Source of the DNA: Bacteroidota bacterium
GTDB lineage: Bacteria; Bacteroidota; Bacteroidia; Cytophagales; Cytophagaceae
Direction of reading: 5' to 3'
DNA length: 64,000 bases
NCBI GenBank assembly: GCA_023428135.1
Contig: JAEYZG010000036.1
Coordinates: 31,984 to 95,983, forward strand
Part shown: positions 41,531-49,533 of the stretch, piece after piece
How positions within the stretch are numbered: the first letter of the stretch is position 1
Layout: each line of letters starts with the position of its first letter
Program-made: the position numbers and the translations under genes
Notes under the pieces: model-generated
What the model saw: only the letters and a program-made list of their open reading frames with translations
Databases searched by the model: none
Told to the model about the DNA's origin: nothing

Positions 41531-43846
41531 ATGAAAAAAAAACACACTTTACTCCTATTTTTAATCTGCAGCATGTTTGCGTTTCACAGCAATGCCGCTA
41601 AGATAACAGTAACATCAGAACTGGATTCTATACCAGGTTCTCTAAGGTTTGCTGTAGACCATGCGCAGTCTGGGGATACCATCATTTTCTCCACAGAATT
41701 AACAGGTGGTAAAATTACACTTACAAAAGGCGCTCTTATAATTAACAAACCTCTTGTTATTATTGGTCCAGGAGAATATAAGCTTAGCCTAAGCGGGAAC
41801 GACCAATTTGCTTTATTTAAAATAACCCCCAATGGAAATCTTGAACTTTCTGGTGTCACACTAACTGAAGGAAATAACAAACGTTTCGAAAGAGAGCCAG
41901 GCGGAGCAATTTATAATGAAGGCATACTTTCTGCCCGCAATATTATTATAACGAAAAACAGTGCCGGAGGCCTGTATAACCTTGGTACATTAACTCTTTC
42001 AAAATCCAAAATTACAAATAATTATGCGATCGCTGATATGTATCCTGGAGGCGCTGGCACGATAACGAATTCAGGAACTGCTATTGTTAACGAATGTACT
42101 TTTGATAACAATAGAAGTCACTTTTATTTCCTTTCGTACGACGGAACAGGTGGTATATCCAATTCAGGTACTATGAAGATATACAACACAACCATAAGCC
42201 GAAGTAACAATATCGCCATAGGTAATTCCGGCACAATAGATCTTATAAACAGTACTGTCAGTAATAACCTTGGTGGTGGAAAATTTGCAACTCCAGGAGG
42301 AATTTCTAATCAAGGTATATTGAATATGGAATATTGTACTATAGCCCATAATATATCAGGTCACGGGACAGGTAATTCAGGAAGCGGCATATTGAATGAA
42401 CATGTTTTGAGTGTTAAGGGCTGTATTATCGCTCAAAACGGCCCTCAATGGAATTATGAGTTAATGAAAAGATTTATTAAAGACAATGATGGATATCACT
42501 ATTCATATGATGGAACTGCACGCCTGGACATAGAAAGTTTTCCCCCTGCCCAAATTATAGATCTGGGGTATAACTTTATTGGCATTGACGACAATCAAAA
42601 TTTTACTGCTGCTACTAATAAGGTAGGAAACAGAATTTTCCCTTTAGATCCGATTATAGGCCCCTTAAAAAACTATGGCGGATCAACAGAGACTCACGTC
42701 CTTTTAGAAGGTAGCCCATGCATTAACGGAGGATTTAACTCGGGTGCTGTATCCTTTGACCAGCGTGGAGTTCAAAGAACCCGTCCGGATATCGGAGCTT
42801 ATGAATTTATAAACCTTCCTGCAATCTCCATTACTAATCCATTAAATGGGACTACGTTTACAACACAATCAGACATACTTATAAAGGCTGAATTTATTGA
42901 AGAAGATCCCCTTCTTATAATCAACAACACCTCAGGATACAAAAAGCTTAAAATAGGATTTGACTCTACAGGCCTCTATCAAGGCAGCCGAAATGTTCTT
43001 GCAGGAGGAAATACGAAACTTGAAATCACTCTCAAGGATTTTAACGGCAATACAGAATGGAACAAGCTGCAAATACGCCCTAACGGTAATGGCATCAATC
43101 AAATACCACTTTCAAAATACATCCCGATCGGAGGTATAGGAAATGAATTTACTACCATCTCTATGCCTTTATCAGATTTTAAAGGGATCGATTTCACCAA
43201 ACTTACCTTGCTTGAGCTTCCATACAGTAATAATGCAAAGCCTTATAAAATCGGAATAAAAAAGATTGAATTTACAGGAGGGACAACTCCATTCTTATGG
43301 TTCGGAGACTCTCAAATTAACAATACTTTTACTGGAACTGGTACCGGAGGTGATCTTTATGCATACCTCTTACCCGCTGCTTCCCCTGACTATATCAGCA
43401 AAGTAGAATTTTACAAGGGAACAGATAAATTAGGAGAAGACTATTCTGCTCCTTATTCAATCCCTTGGGCAGATCCAGAAGAAGGAGAATATAGCCTAAC
43501 TGCTATAGCATTCTCTGATTTTGGTGATACGATTTCATCCATTCCTGTTCATATAAAAGTTGAAGAGCAATCTTATGTAACTAACAGCCGCTCAGGAATC
43601 TCAATCAATTCAGGTTTTTCATTTTATCCTAACCCTGTTTCCGGGAAAATTACACTCTCTTCCGAGTACAATAATGCTGAGATTATGATCACTGATATGA
43701 ATGGTATTATTTCATACCAGGGGAATTATGAACACATTGATGGAAGGGAAATCGACCTTTCATCTTTAAGTCCGGGTGTTTATTTTTTAAAAATCGAGGA
43801 TCAGAAAAAACAGATCAATAAAGTTATGAAACTTATAAAAATATAG
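41531..43846 (+). CDS. Secreted parallel beta-helix protein with T9SS sorting domain
   Basis: 771-aa exported protein. Signal peptide (to about S-N-A-A), then a right-handed beta-helix-type region (about 60-340) with repeated N-S-G-T/N-x-G-x-L-x-I-x-N/S-x-S-T-I turns. It ends in the L-L-E-G-S-P-C-I-N-G-G ... D-Q-R-G-V-Q-R-T-R-P-D-I-G-A-Y-E block of choice-of-anchor Q proteins (about 395-425). A middle beta domain (about 440-580) resembling carbohydrate-binding modules and an Ig-like domain (about 605-685) follow. The C-terminal T9SS type A sorting domain starts near 695 with F-Y-P-N-P-V-S-G-K. Such proteins bind or cleave surface polysaccharide; no catalytic residues can be assigned. Confidence 0.8.
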   Translation: MKKKHTLLLFLICSMFAFHSNAAKITVTSELDSIPGSLRFAVDHAQSGDTIIFSTELTGGKITLTKGALIINKPLVIIGPGEYKLSLSGNDQFALFKITPNGNLELSGVTLTEGNNKRFEREPGGAIYNEGILSARNIIITKNSAGGLYNLGTLTLSKSKITNNYAIADMYPGGAGTITNSGTAIVNECTFDNNRSHFYFLSYDGTGGISNSGTMKIYNTTISRSNNIAIGNSGTIDLINSTVSNNLGGGKFATPGGISNQGILNMEYCTIAHNISGHGTGNSGSGILNEHVLSVKGCIIAQNGPQWNYELMKRFIKDNDGYHYSYDGTARLDIESFPPAQIIDLGYNFIGIDDNQNFTAATNKVGNRIFPLDPIIGPLKNYGGSTETHVLLEGSPCINGGFNSGAVSFDQRGVQRTRPDIGAYEFINLPAISITNPLNGTTFTTQSDILIKAEFIEEDPLLIINNTSGYKKLKIGFDSTGLYQGSRNVLAGGNTKLEITLKDFNGNTEWNKLQIRPNGNGINQIPLSKYIPIGGIGNEFTTISMPLSDFKGIDFTKLTLLELPYSNNAKPYKIGIKKIEFTGGTTPFLWFGDSQINNTFTGTGTGGDLYAYLLPAASPDYISKVEFYKGTDKLGEDYSAPYSIPWADPEEGEYSLTAIAFSDFGDTISSIPVHIKVEEQSYVTNSRSGISINSGFSFYPNPVSGKITLSSEYNNAEIMITDMNGIISYQGNYEHIDGREIDLSSLSPGVYFLKIEDQKKQINKVMKLIKI

Positions 43847-43856
43847 TGCTAAATTC

Positions 43857-43898
43857 GGGAAGTAAGGAGTTGCGATATGCAACTCTTACTTCCCTTTT
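43857..43898 (+). terminator. Strong intrinsic terminator, 8 bases before the Crp/Fnr start codon
   Basis: A 16-bp stem with one bulge (43857-43873 with 43879-43894; arms begin GGGAAGTAAG and end CTTACTTCCC), a 5-base GATAT loop and then TTTTATTCTTT. It closes the beta-helix gene. The next gene's ATG at 43906 follows almost at once. Confidence 0.8.
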
Positions 43899-43905
43899 AT
43901 TCTTT

Positions 43906-44499
43906 ATGTATACACATTCAGATATTACTCCGATCATCAATGCTATCAGCGAAAGCTACTCCCCCCTCTCCGAACCTTGTAAAACGGACATTCAGAATAA
44001 GTCAAAAATTTTAATACTGGAAAAACCTGTTGTTATTGTTAAAGAAGGACAATATGCAGACAAGGCTTATTTCCTGATAAAAGGAGGTGCAAGAGCTTTT
44101 TACCTAAAGGATGGAAAGGACATTTCTGACTGGTTTGCTTTTGAAGGTGATTTTATATGTTCCATCAACAGTTTCTTTTTAAATATTCCCAGTCCTCATG
44201 CAATAGAAACCCTTGAGTCTGCTGTGTTGCTGGAACTTTCAAGAGAACATATTCAATCCTTATCTGATCAATACCATGACTTTGAAAAGCTCCTCAATAA
44301 AGTAGTTGTTAAAACTTTACTCCAATTGCAGCAGCGTGTTGCATCCATTCAGTTTGAAACAGCACATCAAAAGTTTGAGAACCTATTAAAAATCACTCCG
44401 GACATCACACAAAGGGTACCGCTTACTCATATAGCCTCTTATCTTGGTATTACATTGGAGACATTAAGCAGGATCCGGAATCCTAAAAACCGAATTTGA
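43906..44499 (+). CDS. Crp/Fnr-family transcriptional regulator
   Basis: 197-aa regulator: an N-terminal cyclic-nucleotide-type sensor domain (V-K-E-G-Q-Y-A-D-K-A-Y-F-L-I-K-G-G-A-R-A-F-Y, G-D-F-I-C-S-I-N-S-F) and a C-terminal helix-turn-helix (L-T-H-I-A-S-Y-L-G-I-T-L-E-T-L-S-R-I-R). It lacks the four Cys of true FNR, so the signal is not an iron-sulfur cluster of that type. I start it at ATG 43906; the frame runs back to a GTG at 43846, but that part encodes the terminator hairpin. The stop codon lies inside a perfect FNR-like box preceding the next gene. Confidence 0.85.
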   Translation: MYTHSDITPIINAISESYSPLSEPCKTDIQNKSKILILEKPVVIVKEGQYADKAYFLIKGGARAFYLKDGKDISDWFAFEGDFICSINSFFLNIPSPHAIETLESAVLLELSREHIQSLSDQYHDFEKLLNKVVVKTLLQLQQRVASIQFETAHQKFENLLKITPDITQRVPLTHIASYLGITLETLSRIRNPKNRI

Positions 44500-44511
44500 T
44501 TTATATCAAAT
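44494..44511 (+). promoter_or_regulatory. FNR/Crp-like operator, TTGAT-TTAT-ATCAA
   Basis: ATTTGAT TTAT ATCAAAT: perfect 7-base inverted arms around four bases, containing an exact TTGAT-N4-ATCAA (44496-44509), the FNR consensus. It overlaps the stop codon of the Crp/Fnr-family gene and lies 28 bases before the start of the membrane protein gene, which it probably controls. Confidence 0.55.
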
Positions 44512-44539
44512 GAATATCAGAAAAGTAATTTGACCTTTG

Positions 44540-45169
44540 ATGAAAATTAACATTGAGATGAAAAAAGGACATTACTTTTCCGGAATATTTATAGCCGTCT
44601 TTGTTACCATACATTTACTGAACCACCTGATCAGCCTGGAAGGCGTGCGAGAACACATAGAATTGATGGAAAAGTTGAGGCTTTATTACCGAAATATTTT
44701 CGTTGAATTTATCCTGTTGGGAGCTATTACATTTCAGATCGTTTCCGGATTACATCTTTTTCGGACAAAAATAAAAACAGCCGATTCTTCATTTGAAAAG
44801 CTTCAGATCTGGTCAGGACTTTACCTCGCGGTATTCTTCTTTTTCCATATTACTGCTATTATCATAGGCAGATATCTTCTTCATCTTGATACAAATTTTT
44901 ACTTCGGAGCAGCAGGTATCAATACCTTTCCATTTAATTTATTCTTTCTGCCTTATTATGCACTCGCAATACTTTCATTTTTTGGACATATTGCTGCAAC
45001 ACACAGTAAAAGGATGAAAAGGAATTTGCTGGGCCTTGATCCAAATAGCCAGGCTCAGATAATAATTGGAACAGGATTGCTGGTTACTGTTCTGATTTTT
45101 TTCGGAATGACTAATTACTTTAAAGGTATTAGAATTCCAGAGGCTTATGGGGTTCTTATCGGGGAATAA
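44540..45169 (+). CDS. Five-helix membrane protein with in-membrane histidines, cytochrome b-like
   Basis: 209-aa integral membrane protein with five predicted helices. Histidines lie within or at the ends of helices: V-T-I-H-L-L-N-H in helix 1, S-G-L-H-L-F at the end of helix 2, F-F-F-F-H-I-T in helix 3, F-F-G-H-I-A-A-T-H in helix 4. This pattern resembles the heme b-binding anchors of succinate dehydrogenase/fumarate reductase or other small cytochrome b proteins, but no subunit partner adjoins and I cannot place it in a family. The first ATG at 44540 is chosen (a TTG just before it is less likely). Probably under the Crp/Fnr regulator next door. A 16-bp palindrome follows the stop (45183-45198). 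Confidence 0.65.
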   Translation: MKINIEMKKGHYFSGIFIAVFVTIHLLNHLISLEGVREHIELMEKLRLYYRNIFVEFILLGAITFQIVSGLHLFRTKIKTADSSFEKLQIWSGLYLAVFFFFHITAIIIGRYLLHLDTNFYFGAAGINTFPFNLFFLPYYALAILSFFGHIAATHSKRMKRNLLGLDPNSQAQIIIGTGLLVTVLIFFGMTNYFKGIRIPEAYGVLIGE

Positions 45170-45235
45170 CTTACTACATTTAAAAAATGATCATTTTTCA
45201 ATTAAACCCGATTGTTCACATAAAGAATAAATAGC

Positions 45236-45586
45236 TCATTTTTTCTTCTTTTTTGATGACTTTGCCCTGATATTAAATTCCAGGCACAGCTCAATCCAGT
45301 GCTCAAGATCTATTTTCTTCTGGATGCCGTCTGGACTAACATAGCAATATCCCTTAATTTCTTTACCTCTCATAACCATTGGTAAAAAGCCGACTTTCTT
45401 TTCAATTTCTTGTTGTTTTTCAGGGTCATACCGGCACATCAGGTTTGCACCACTTACATTTACACACATCTTATCATTGACCATGAATGCCAGTCCTCTG
45501 AACATTTTCTTTTCTTCTATTTTTAACCCTGGTATTTCAGACAGATAATTCCTTACTCTGTCTGCGAGCTTTAGATCAAATGACAT
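45236..45586 (-). CDS. TfoX N-terminal domain family protein
   Basis: 116-aa protein matching the TfoX/Sxy N-terminal domain: K-M-F-R-G-L-A-F-M-V-N-D-K-M-C-V-N-V near residues 27-45, then L-M-C-R-Y-D-P and K-G-Y-C-Y-V. It lacks the TfoX C-terminal half. The tail is a run of Lys (K-S-S-K-K-K-K-K). Related stand-alone proteins are common; in Gammaproteobacteria full TfoX controls competence, but that role is not implied here. Confidence 0.8.
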   Translation of the reverse strand: MSFDLKLADRVRNYLSEIPGLKIEEKKMFRGLAFMVNDKMCVNVSGANLMCRYDPEKQQEIEKKVGFLPMVMRGKEIKGYCYVSPDGIQKKIDLEHWIELCLEFNIRAKSSKKKKK

Positions 45587-45639
45587 ATTGCATGCTATTT
45601 ATTTGATTAAAAACAGAAGTCTACTTTAGATAGATAATG

Positions 45640-46296
45640 TTAAAATTTTCCATTTGTAAATACTCCAGGTATTGAATACTTCTGTTTTAATGATTCACTT
45701 ACCTCTACGATGTTTTCATGTATCACACAAAAATTTTCTTTATTCTGATCAAGATTATCTTTTTGTTCTTTTACAAAATCTGTGATATCAGTAACAGATT
45801 TTATAAAACTATTATTAAATTTTTCAAGTACAGTTCCTTTGATGCCAATCTGCACAGCCCTGCGCTTAAGTTTATCTCCGGTGGGACCATGATCAGGATC
45901 CCATTGAATTCTCACTTCACTATTATTTAACAGAGCCCTCCATTCTTGCTCATTACCAAATCGACCATCATAACTTGTCAGAATGCCAAGCTCCAGCAAT
46001 TCTGAGAATCCACTCATCGATATTTCAATTGCTAATATTCTGTTTTGATTTTCCTTTTCAGCCCAACCACTTCGGTACATCATCCAGAGAAAATTCGGTT
46101 TAATCCAGGTCATTCTTGAAAAGCTGTAATCTGACCCACCGAACTTCTGATTGGCTATTGCATAATCTGCGATCTTATCATTAAACGCCTGATATACGAT
46201 AATGGAAGAATCTCTTACTTGTCCAAGTATGTAATTACCTTCCTGAGGAAGGTCTTTTTCGTAACTGGTATATGGAATTGTATTAAACTTCATCAT
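45640..46296 (-). CDS. DUF4291 family protein
   Basis: 218-aa soluble protein with the DUF4291 hallmark blocks: I-I-V-Y-Q-A-F-N-D-K-I-A, the F-S-R-M-T-W-I-K-P-N-F-L-W-M-M-Y-R-S-G-W stretch and R-I-L-A-I-E-I, followed by V-R-I-Q-W-D-P-D-H. The function of the family is unknown. The start is taken at the M-M pair (46296); the frame extends 16 residues upstream with nothing typical of the family. Divergent from a DUF4272 gene. Confidence 0.8.
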   Translation of the reverse strand: MMKFNTIPYTSYEKDLPQEGNYILGQVRDSSIIVYQAFNDKIADYAIANQKFGGSDYSFSRMTWIKPNFLWMMYRSGWAEKENQNRILAIEISMSGFSELLELGILTSYDGRFGNEQEWRALLNNSEVRIQWDPDHGPTGDKLKRRAVQIGIKGTVLEKFNNSFIKSVTDITDFVKEQKDNLDQNKENFCVIHENIVEVSESLKQKYSIPGVFTNGKF

Positions 46297-46443
46297 AATT
46301 GTATTACATTTTACCCTTTTAGCACTTTTCAAGGTCGATTTCAAAATTTCTCTAATCCACCTGAAATTATCAAAAAAGCCTTACTATGAAAAAACTTGTC
46401 AACTGAAATTCCCGTTCCAGTAAAAGTTCTCAGGCATACCAAG

Positions 46444-47070
46444 ATGACAGCATCAGAAAGAAAAAAACATACAGAGGATTTCCTTAGAAGTCATGGGATT
46501 CCTGTTTTTGATAATTTACCGCCTTTAGAAGAAGAAATTGATATCCCCCTGAGAATACCTCAGGAAATTGCAGAACGCATCCTGATTCTCTCCTATTTGA
46601 ATTGTATGGCCTTTGATCCTGAGCTGAGAAATAGGATAACTGGCTTTCTGAAAGAAGAAGGGCTTTGGGATAAGATATCTCCAAAGGAAAAATTACTCTT
46701 AGAAAAGACTGAATTTAATGATAATGATATAACAATCATAGCCTGGCGTGCAGAATCAATATGGATGTTGCTGTGGTCTATAAATAAATCCAATCAAGTG
46801 AATTTTCCACCTGAGGAAGTAAATTTCCACGCGATATTTGAGCACCTTCCTCCATTTATGAATAGTACCGAAGAATTTGTAACCTCTGCAACTCTCAGGA
46901 GTGCGACAGAAATACTTGACCAGGCAGACCTGCTTTTCAGACTTAACTGGACATACTACCAGGCTCAAACTAATAATTTAATTATACCTGAACTTAATCA
47001 GGGTATTGTATTTGAAAGATATTTTGCGATCAACTGGGTAACAAACGTTCGTAGCACATGGGATGAATAG
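46444..47070 (+). CDS. DUF4272 family protein
   Basis: 208-aa soluble protein with DUF4272 features: R-S-H-G-I-P-V near the start, L-P-P-L-E-E-E, I-A-E-R-I-L-I-L, the helical L-S/K-E-K-L-L-L-E middle, I-I-A-W-R-A-E-S-I-W-M-L-L-W and a C-terminal N-x-G-I-V-F-E-R-Y-F-A-I-N-W. The function is unknown. The ATG at 46444 is chosen; a TTG at 46396 would add 16 residues. Transcribed away from the DUF4291 gene. Confidence 0.75.
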   Translation: MTASERKKHTEDFLRSHGIPVFDNLPPLEEEIDIPLRIPQEIAERILILSYLNCMAFDPELRNRITGFLKEEGLWDKISPKEKLLLEKTEFNDNDITIIAWRAESIWMLLWSINKSNQVNFPPEEVNFHAIFEHLPPFMNSTEEFVTSATLRSATEILDQADLLFRLNWTYYQAQTNNLIIPELNQGIVFERYFAINWVTNVRSTWDE

Positions 47071-47218
47071 CAGTATAGCTTTCCTTATTCCATTGAATTT
47101 GTAGTTGCAAGGGAAGAATGGTATTAAAACTCGTGAAGATTTGGTATCCATTAAGTGAACTGAACAAAGGAGTTAAAATTTAAAAGAACATGAAGCTTTT
47201 TTGCATAGCGATTAACAA

Positions 47219-47243
47219 AAAAGCCGGATAACCTCCGGCTTTT
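47219..47243. terminator. Bidirectional terminator
   Basis: AAAAGCCGG (47219-47227) with CCGGCTTTT (47235-47243), a 9-bp stem and 7-base loop, A-run and T-run flanks. It lies 40 bases past the T9SS gene (minus) and about 150 past the DUF4272 gene. Confidence 0.75.
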
Positions 47244-47284
47244 GATTTTTCAGATAATAGCACTTCAACATTTATAAGGTTTTC

Positions 47285-49228
47285 TTATTTTTTGATGATC
47301 TTGATTGCATCTACTCTATCCTCTGAAACAATTTTCAGAATGTATACACCCGGCTTAATGGTTGATAAATCATAGCTATTTTTCAAATCACCATGTTCAT
47401 TCAGTAAAACATTTCCGTGGAAATCACACAAACTTAAATTGCCCTTTTGAACTTTATAATCCTGAATATTTAAAACATTTTCTACAGGAATCGGGAAGAC
47501 CGTCAAGGCTCTTTCATCATTTATATCAGGAATGGACAGAACTTCCAGTTTTCCAGTTAGGCTAAGGATGAAATTAGAATTATAATTCCCCCCATTAGGA
47601 TCATAAACTCTGATAAAATATGTTTGATGTATTGTCAGATTATCACTTTGCCAAATTTCCTCCCCACCTTCACCATTATTATCAACGCAGGCAATATTAT
47701 TACCAGCACAATCGGAAACGATATTTAAAACCAGATCATTTCCATCCAAAGGGTTTAATTTTATTGTTGCAGCTTTTGAAGCAGCAGTAAATTTATACCA
47801 GACATCATTGGCTTCTCCAGATCCGTTACAAGGTCCCTTAGATTGAGATGCATTTTCAAGTGAACCTGTAATACTGTTTACGTCTTCAGTAACAGGAATG
47901 ACAATTGCAAATGCACAATCGTCGTTTGAAATTGCAACTGGCCCTGAAGTTCTCGCAATTTGGAAGCCCGCTGTCACCGATGCCACATTTTCAGTTGTAA
48001 ATACCCGGATTAAATACTCTCTACCTGGAGTAAGATTATTTAATGATAGGTTTTCAACTTTATTTCTTCCTCCCGCATTAACACATCCGATAACCTGACC
48101 ATTACAAGCATCAAAGGCTTGTATTACCCCATCAAAATAAGGTGTTGGAAAAAGGCTAAACGCTTCCTGAGCTGAACTTGCAGTAAATTTATACCAGACA
48201 TCGTCATCCGGAGTACCTGAGCAAGGAGCTGCATAACCTGATGATGCAGTAGCAGCATCTACTGTCCCGCTTAATGTGTCATTTCCAATAATTTCAATGG
48301 CTCCGCTGCATTCATCGTTTGAAGGAGCAGGAGGATTATATACGCAAAGCTGAAATGTCTGGCTTTTGGATAAAGGTTGATAATAGTTGAAAACCCTGAA
48401 ATAATATGTCTGGTCTGGATTTAAATCATGAAAGGCAAGTTTAATAGCCATATTATGTTTAAGCGTTGTGGTACAACCTATGGCTTTTCCACCACATCCA
48501 TCAAATACCTCCATAACTGCCCGATAATTATGTGAAGCATGGGCGTTAATAATGACATTGGAGCTCTTAGGAACGAATGAATACCAGATGTCATCATTAT
48601 CTGCAGCTCCATTTGCGCAACTAGGAGTAAGGCCAGATCCATTAGCACCTTCCTGGCTTTCTGTTTTATTCATACAATAATCAGTTACTGTTACCGGTTT
48701 AGCCTGAGCACAATTATCATTTGATGGTGGAATGGCCGTATAAACCCTTATTTGAAAGTCTGTAGTTGCCGGCATGCCGTTACCTATATCATAGACCCTC
48801 ACATAGTAAGTGTTTCCAGGGATATAATAATTTAGGGGAAGTTTCTCTACTTTCCCTATTTTCCCTTCACTGGCACAATCCATAGATGTCAGACTTGAAC
48901 ATTCACCTGAAAAAACCTCCAGAACTGCGTTGAATTGTTCAGATCCTTGGGCTGCTATAATAAGGTATGGTGAGGTTGCCTGAAATTTATACCATACATC
49001 ATCATCTGAATTTCCTCCCGCTTGTCCAGCGGTAGCAGCGCAACCTGCCATAGACCTGGTTGCGCCCTGAACATTCCCGCTTACATAAGGGGCATCAACG
49101 GTAAGATCAATTGCACCTGAACAGTTATCATTTATTGGTGCCTGAGCCTTACTATCAGTCAAAAACAAAAAAAATAAAACAGTAGAAATTAAAACAAACA
49201 AGTATTTACAATTGTAACATTTCTTCAT
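47285..49228 (-). CDS. Secreted four-repeat beta-domain protein with T9SS-type C-terminus
   Basis: 647-aa exported protein: signal peptide (ends D-S-K-A-Q-A), four tandem domains of about 130 residues starting near 33, 170, 304 and 435, and a C-terminal sorting-type domain from about 575. Each repeat opens N-D-x-C-x-x-A, has a second Cys before D-D-V/I-W-Y-K/S-F, then V-x-x-F-x-x-C-x-x-x-x-x-x-C and closes with T-Y-Y-x-R-V-Y/F. The four conserved Cys per repeat suggest disulfides. The C-terminal domain reads F-P-I-P-V-E-N-V-L instead of the usual Y-P-N-P, then G-V-Y-I-L-K-I. Probably a surface adhesin or binding protein. Confidence 0.78.
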   Translation of the reverse strand: MKKCYNCKYLFVLISTVLFFLFLTDSKAQAPINDNCSGAIDLTVDAPYVSGNVQGATRSMAGCAATAGQAGGNSDDDVWYKFQATSPYLIIAAQGSEQFNAVLEVFSGECSSLTSMDCASEGKIGKVEKLPLNYYIPGNTYYVRVYDIGNGMPATTDFQIRVYTAIPPSNDNCAQAKPVTVTDYCMNKTESQEGANGSGLTPSCANGAADNDDIWYSFVPKSSNVIINAHASHNYRAVMEVFDGCGGKAIGCTTTLKHNMAIKLAFHDLNPDQTYYFRVFNYYQPLSKSQTFQLCVYNPPAPSNDECSGAIEIIGNDTLSGTVDAATASSGYAAPCSGTPDDDVWYKFTASSAQEAFSLFPTPYFDGVIQAFDACNGQVIGCVNAGGRNKVENLSLNNLTPGREYLIRVFTTENVASVTAGFQIARTSGPVAISNDDCAFAIVIPVTEDVNSITGSLENASQSKGPCNGSGEANDVWYKFTAASKAATIKLNPLDGNDLVLNIVSDCAGNNIACVDNNGEGGEEIWQSDNLTIHQTYFIRVYDPNGGNYNSNFILSLTGKLEVLSIPDINDERALTVFPIPVENVLNIQDYKVQKGNLSLCDFHGNVLLNEHGDLKNSYDLSTIKPGVYILKIVSEDRVDAIKIIKK

Positions 49229-49533
49229 GACCTTTTTTTATTTAAGTACAAAATGTGCTTAAATAACCTAAGGCTAAATACAATGTTTTTTTAGTAATCT
49301 ATTGATTTGACTTTTCTGTATGACAAAATCTGATTGGGAAAAAGTGGTAAATCTTGGTTATAAAAAATCAAGTGTACATTTTAAATCAGACTTTCAAATA
49401 GTTCTACTTGTATATCAAATAAAAAAAAGCCCGAAGTATTAATTTCCTCCGGGCTTAAAACTTATTTTATTTCTAATAATTTTCTAATTTCCTGTAATTG
49501 TCCTTATCAAGATAAATTACCGCAATGTCATCC
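49229..49533. other. Intergenic region with weak terminator
   Basis: 305 bases, AT-rich. It holds an imperfect inverted repeat near 49237-49255 (TTTAAGTAC / GTGCTTAAA) just upstream of the T9SS gene, and a hairpin AAGCCCG (49427-49433) / CGGGCTT (49450-49456) with a T-run on the minus strand that probably ends the desaturase transcript. No gene seen. Confidence 0.5.

Noticed and set aside
43846..43905. GTG start and 20-residue extension of the Crp/Fnr-family protein
   Set aside because: The bases form a strong terminator hairpin and the extension has no family similarity; ATG 43906 fits.
45236..45586. A natural-competence regulator
   Set aside because: Only the TfoX N-terminal domain is present and no competence genes adjoin, so the name would overstate the evidence.
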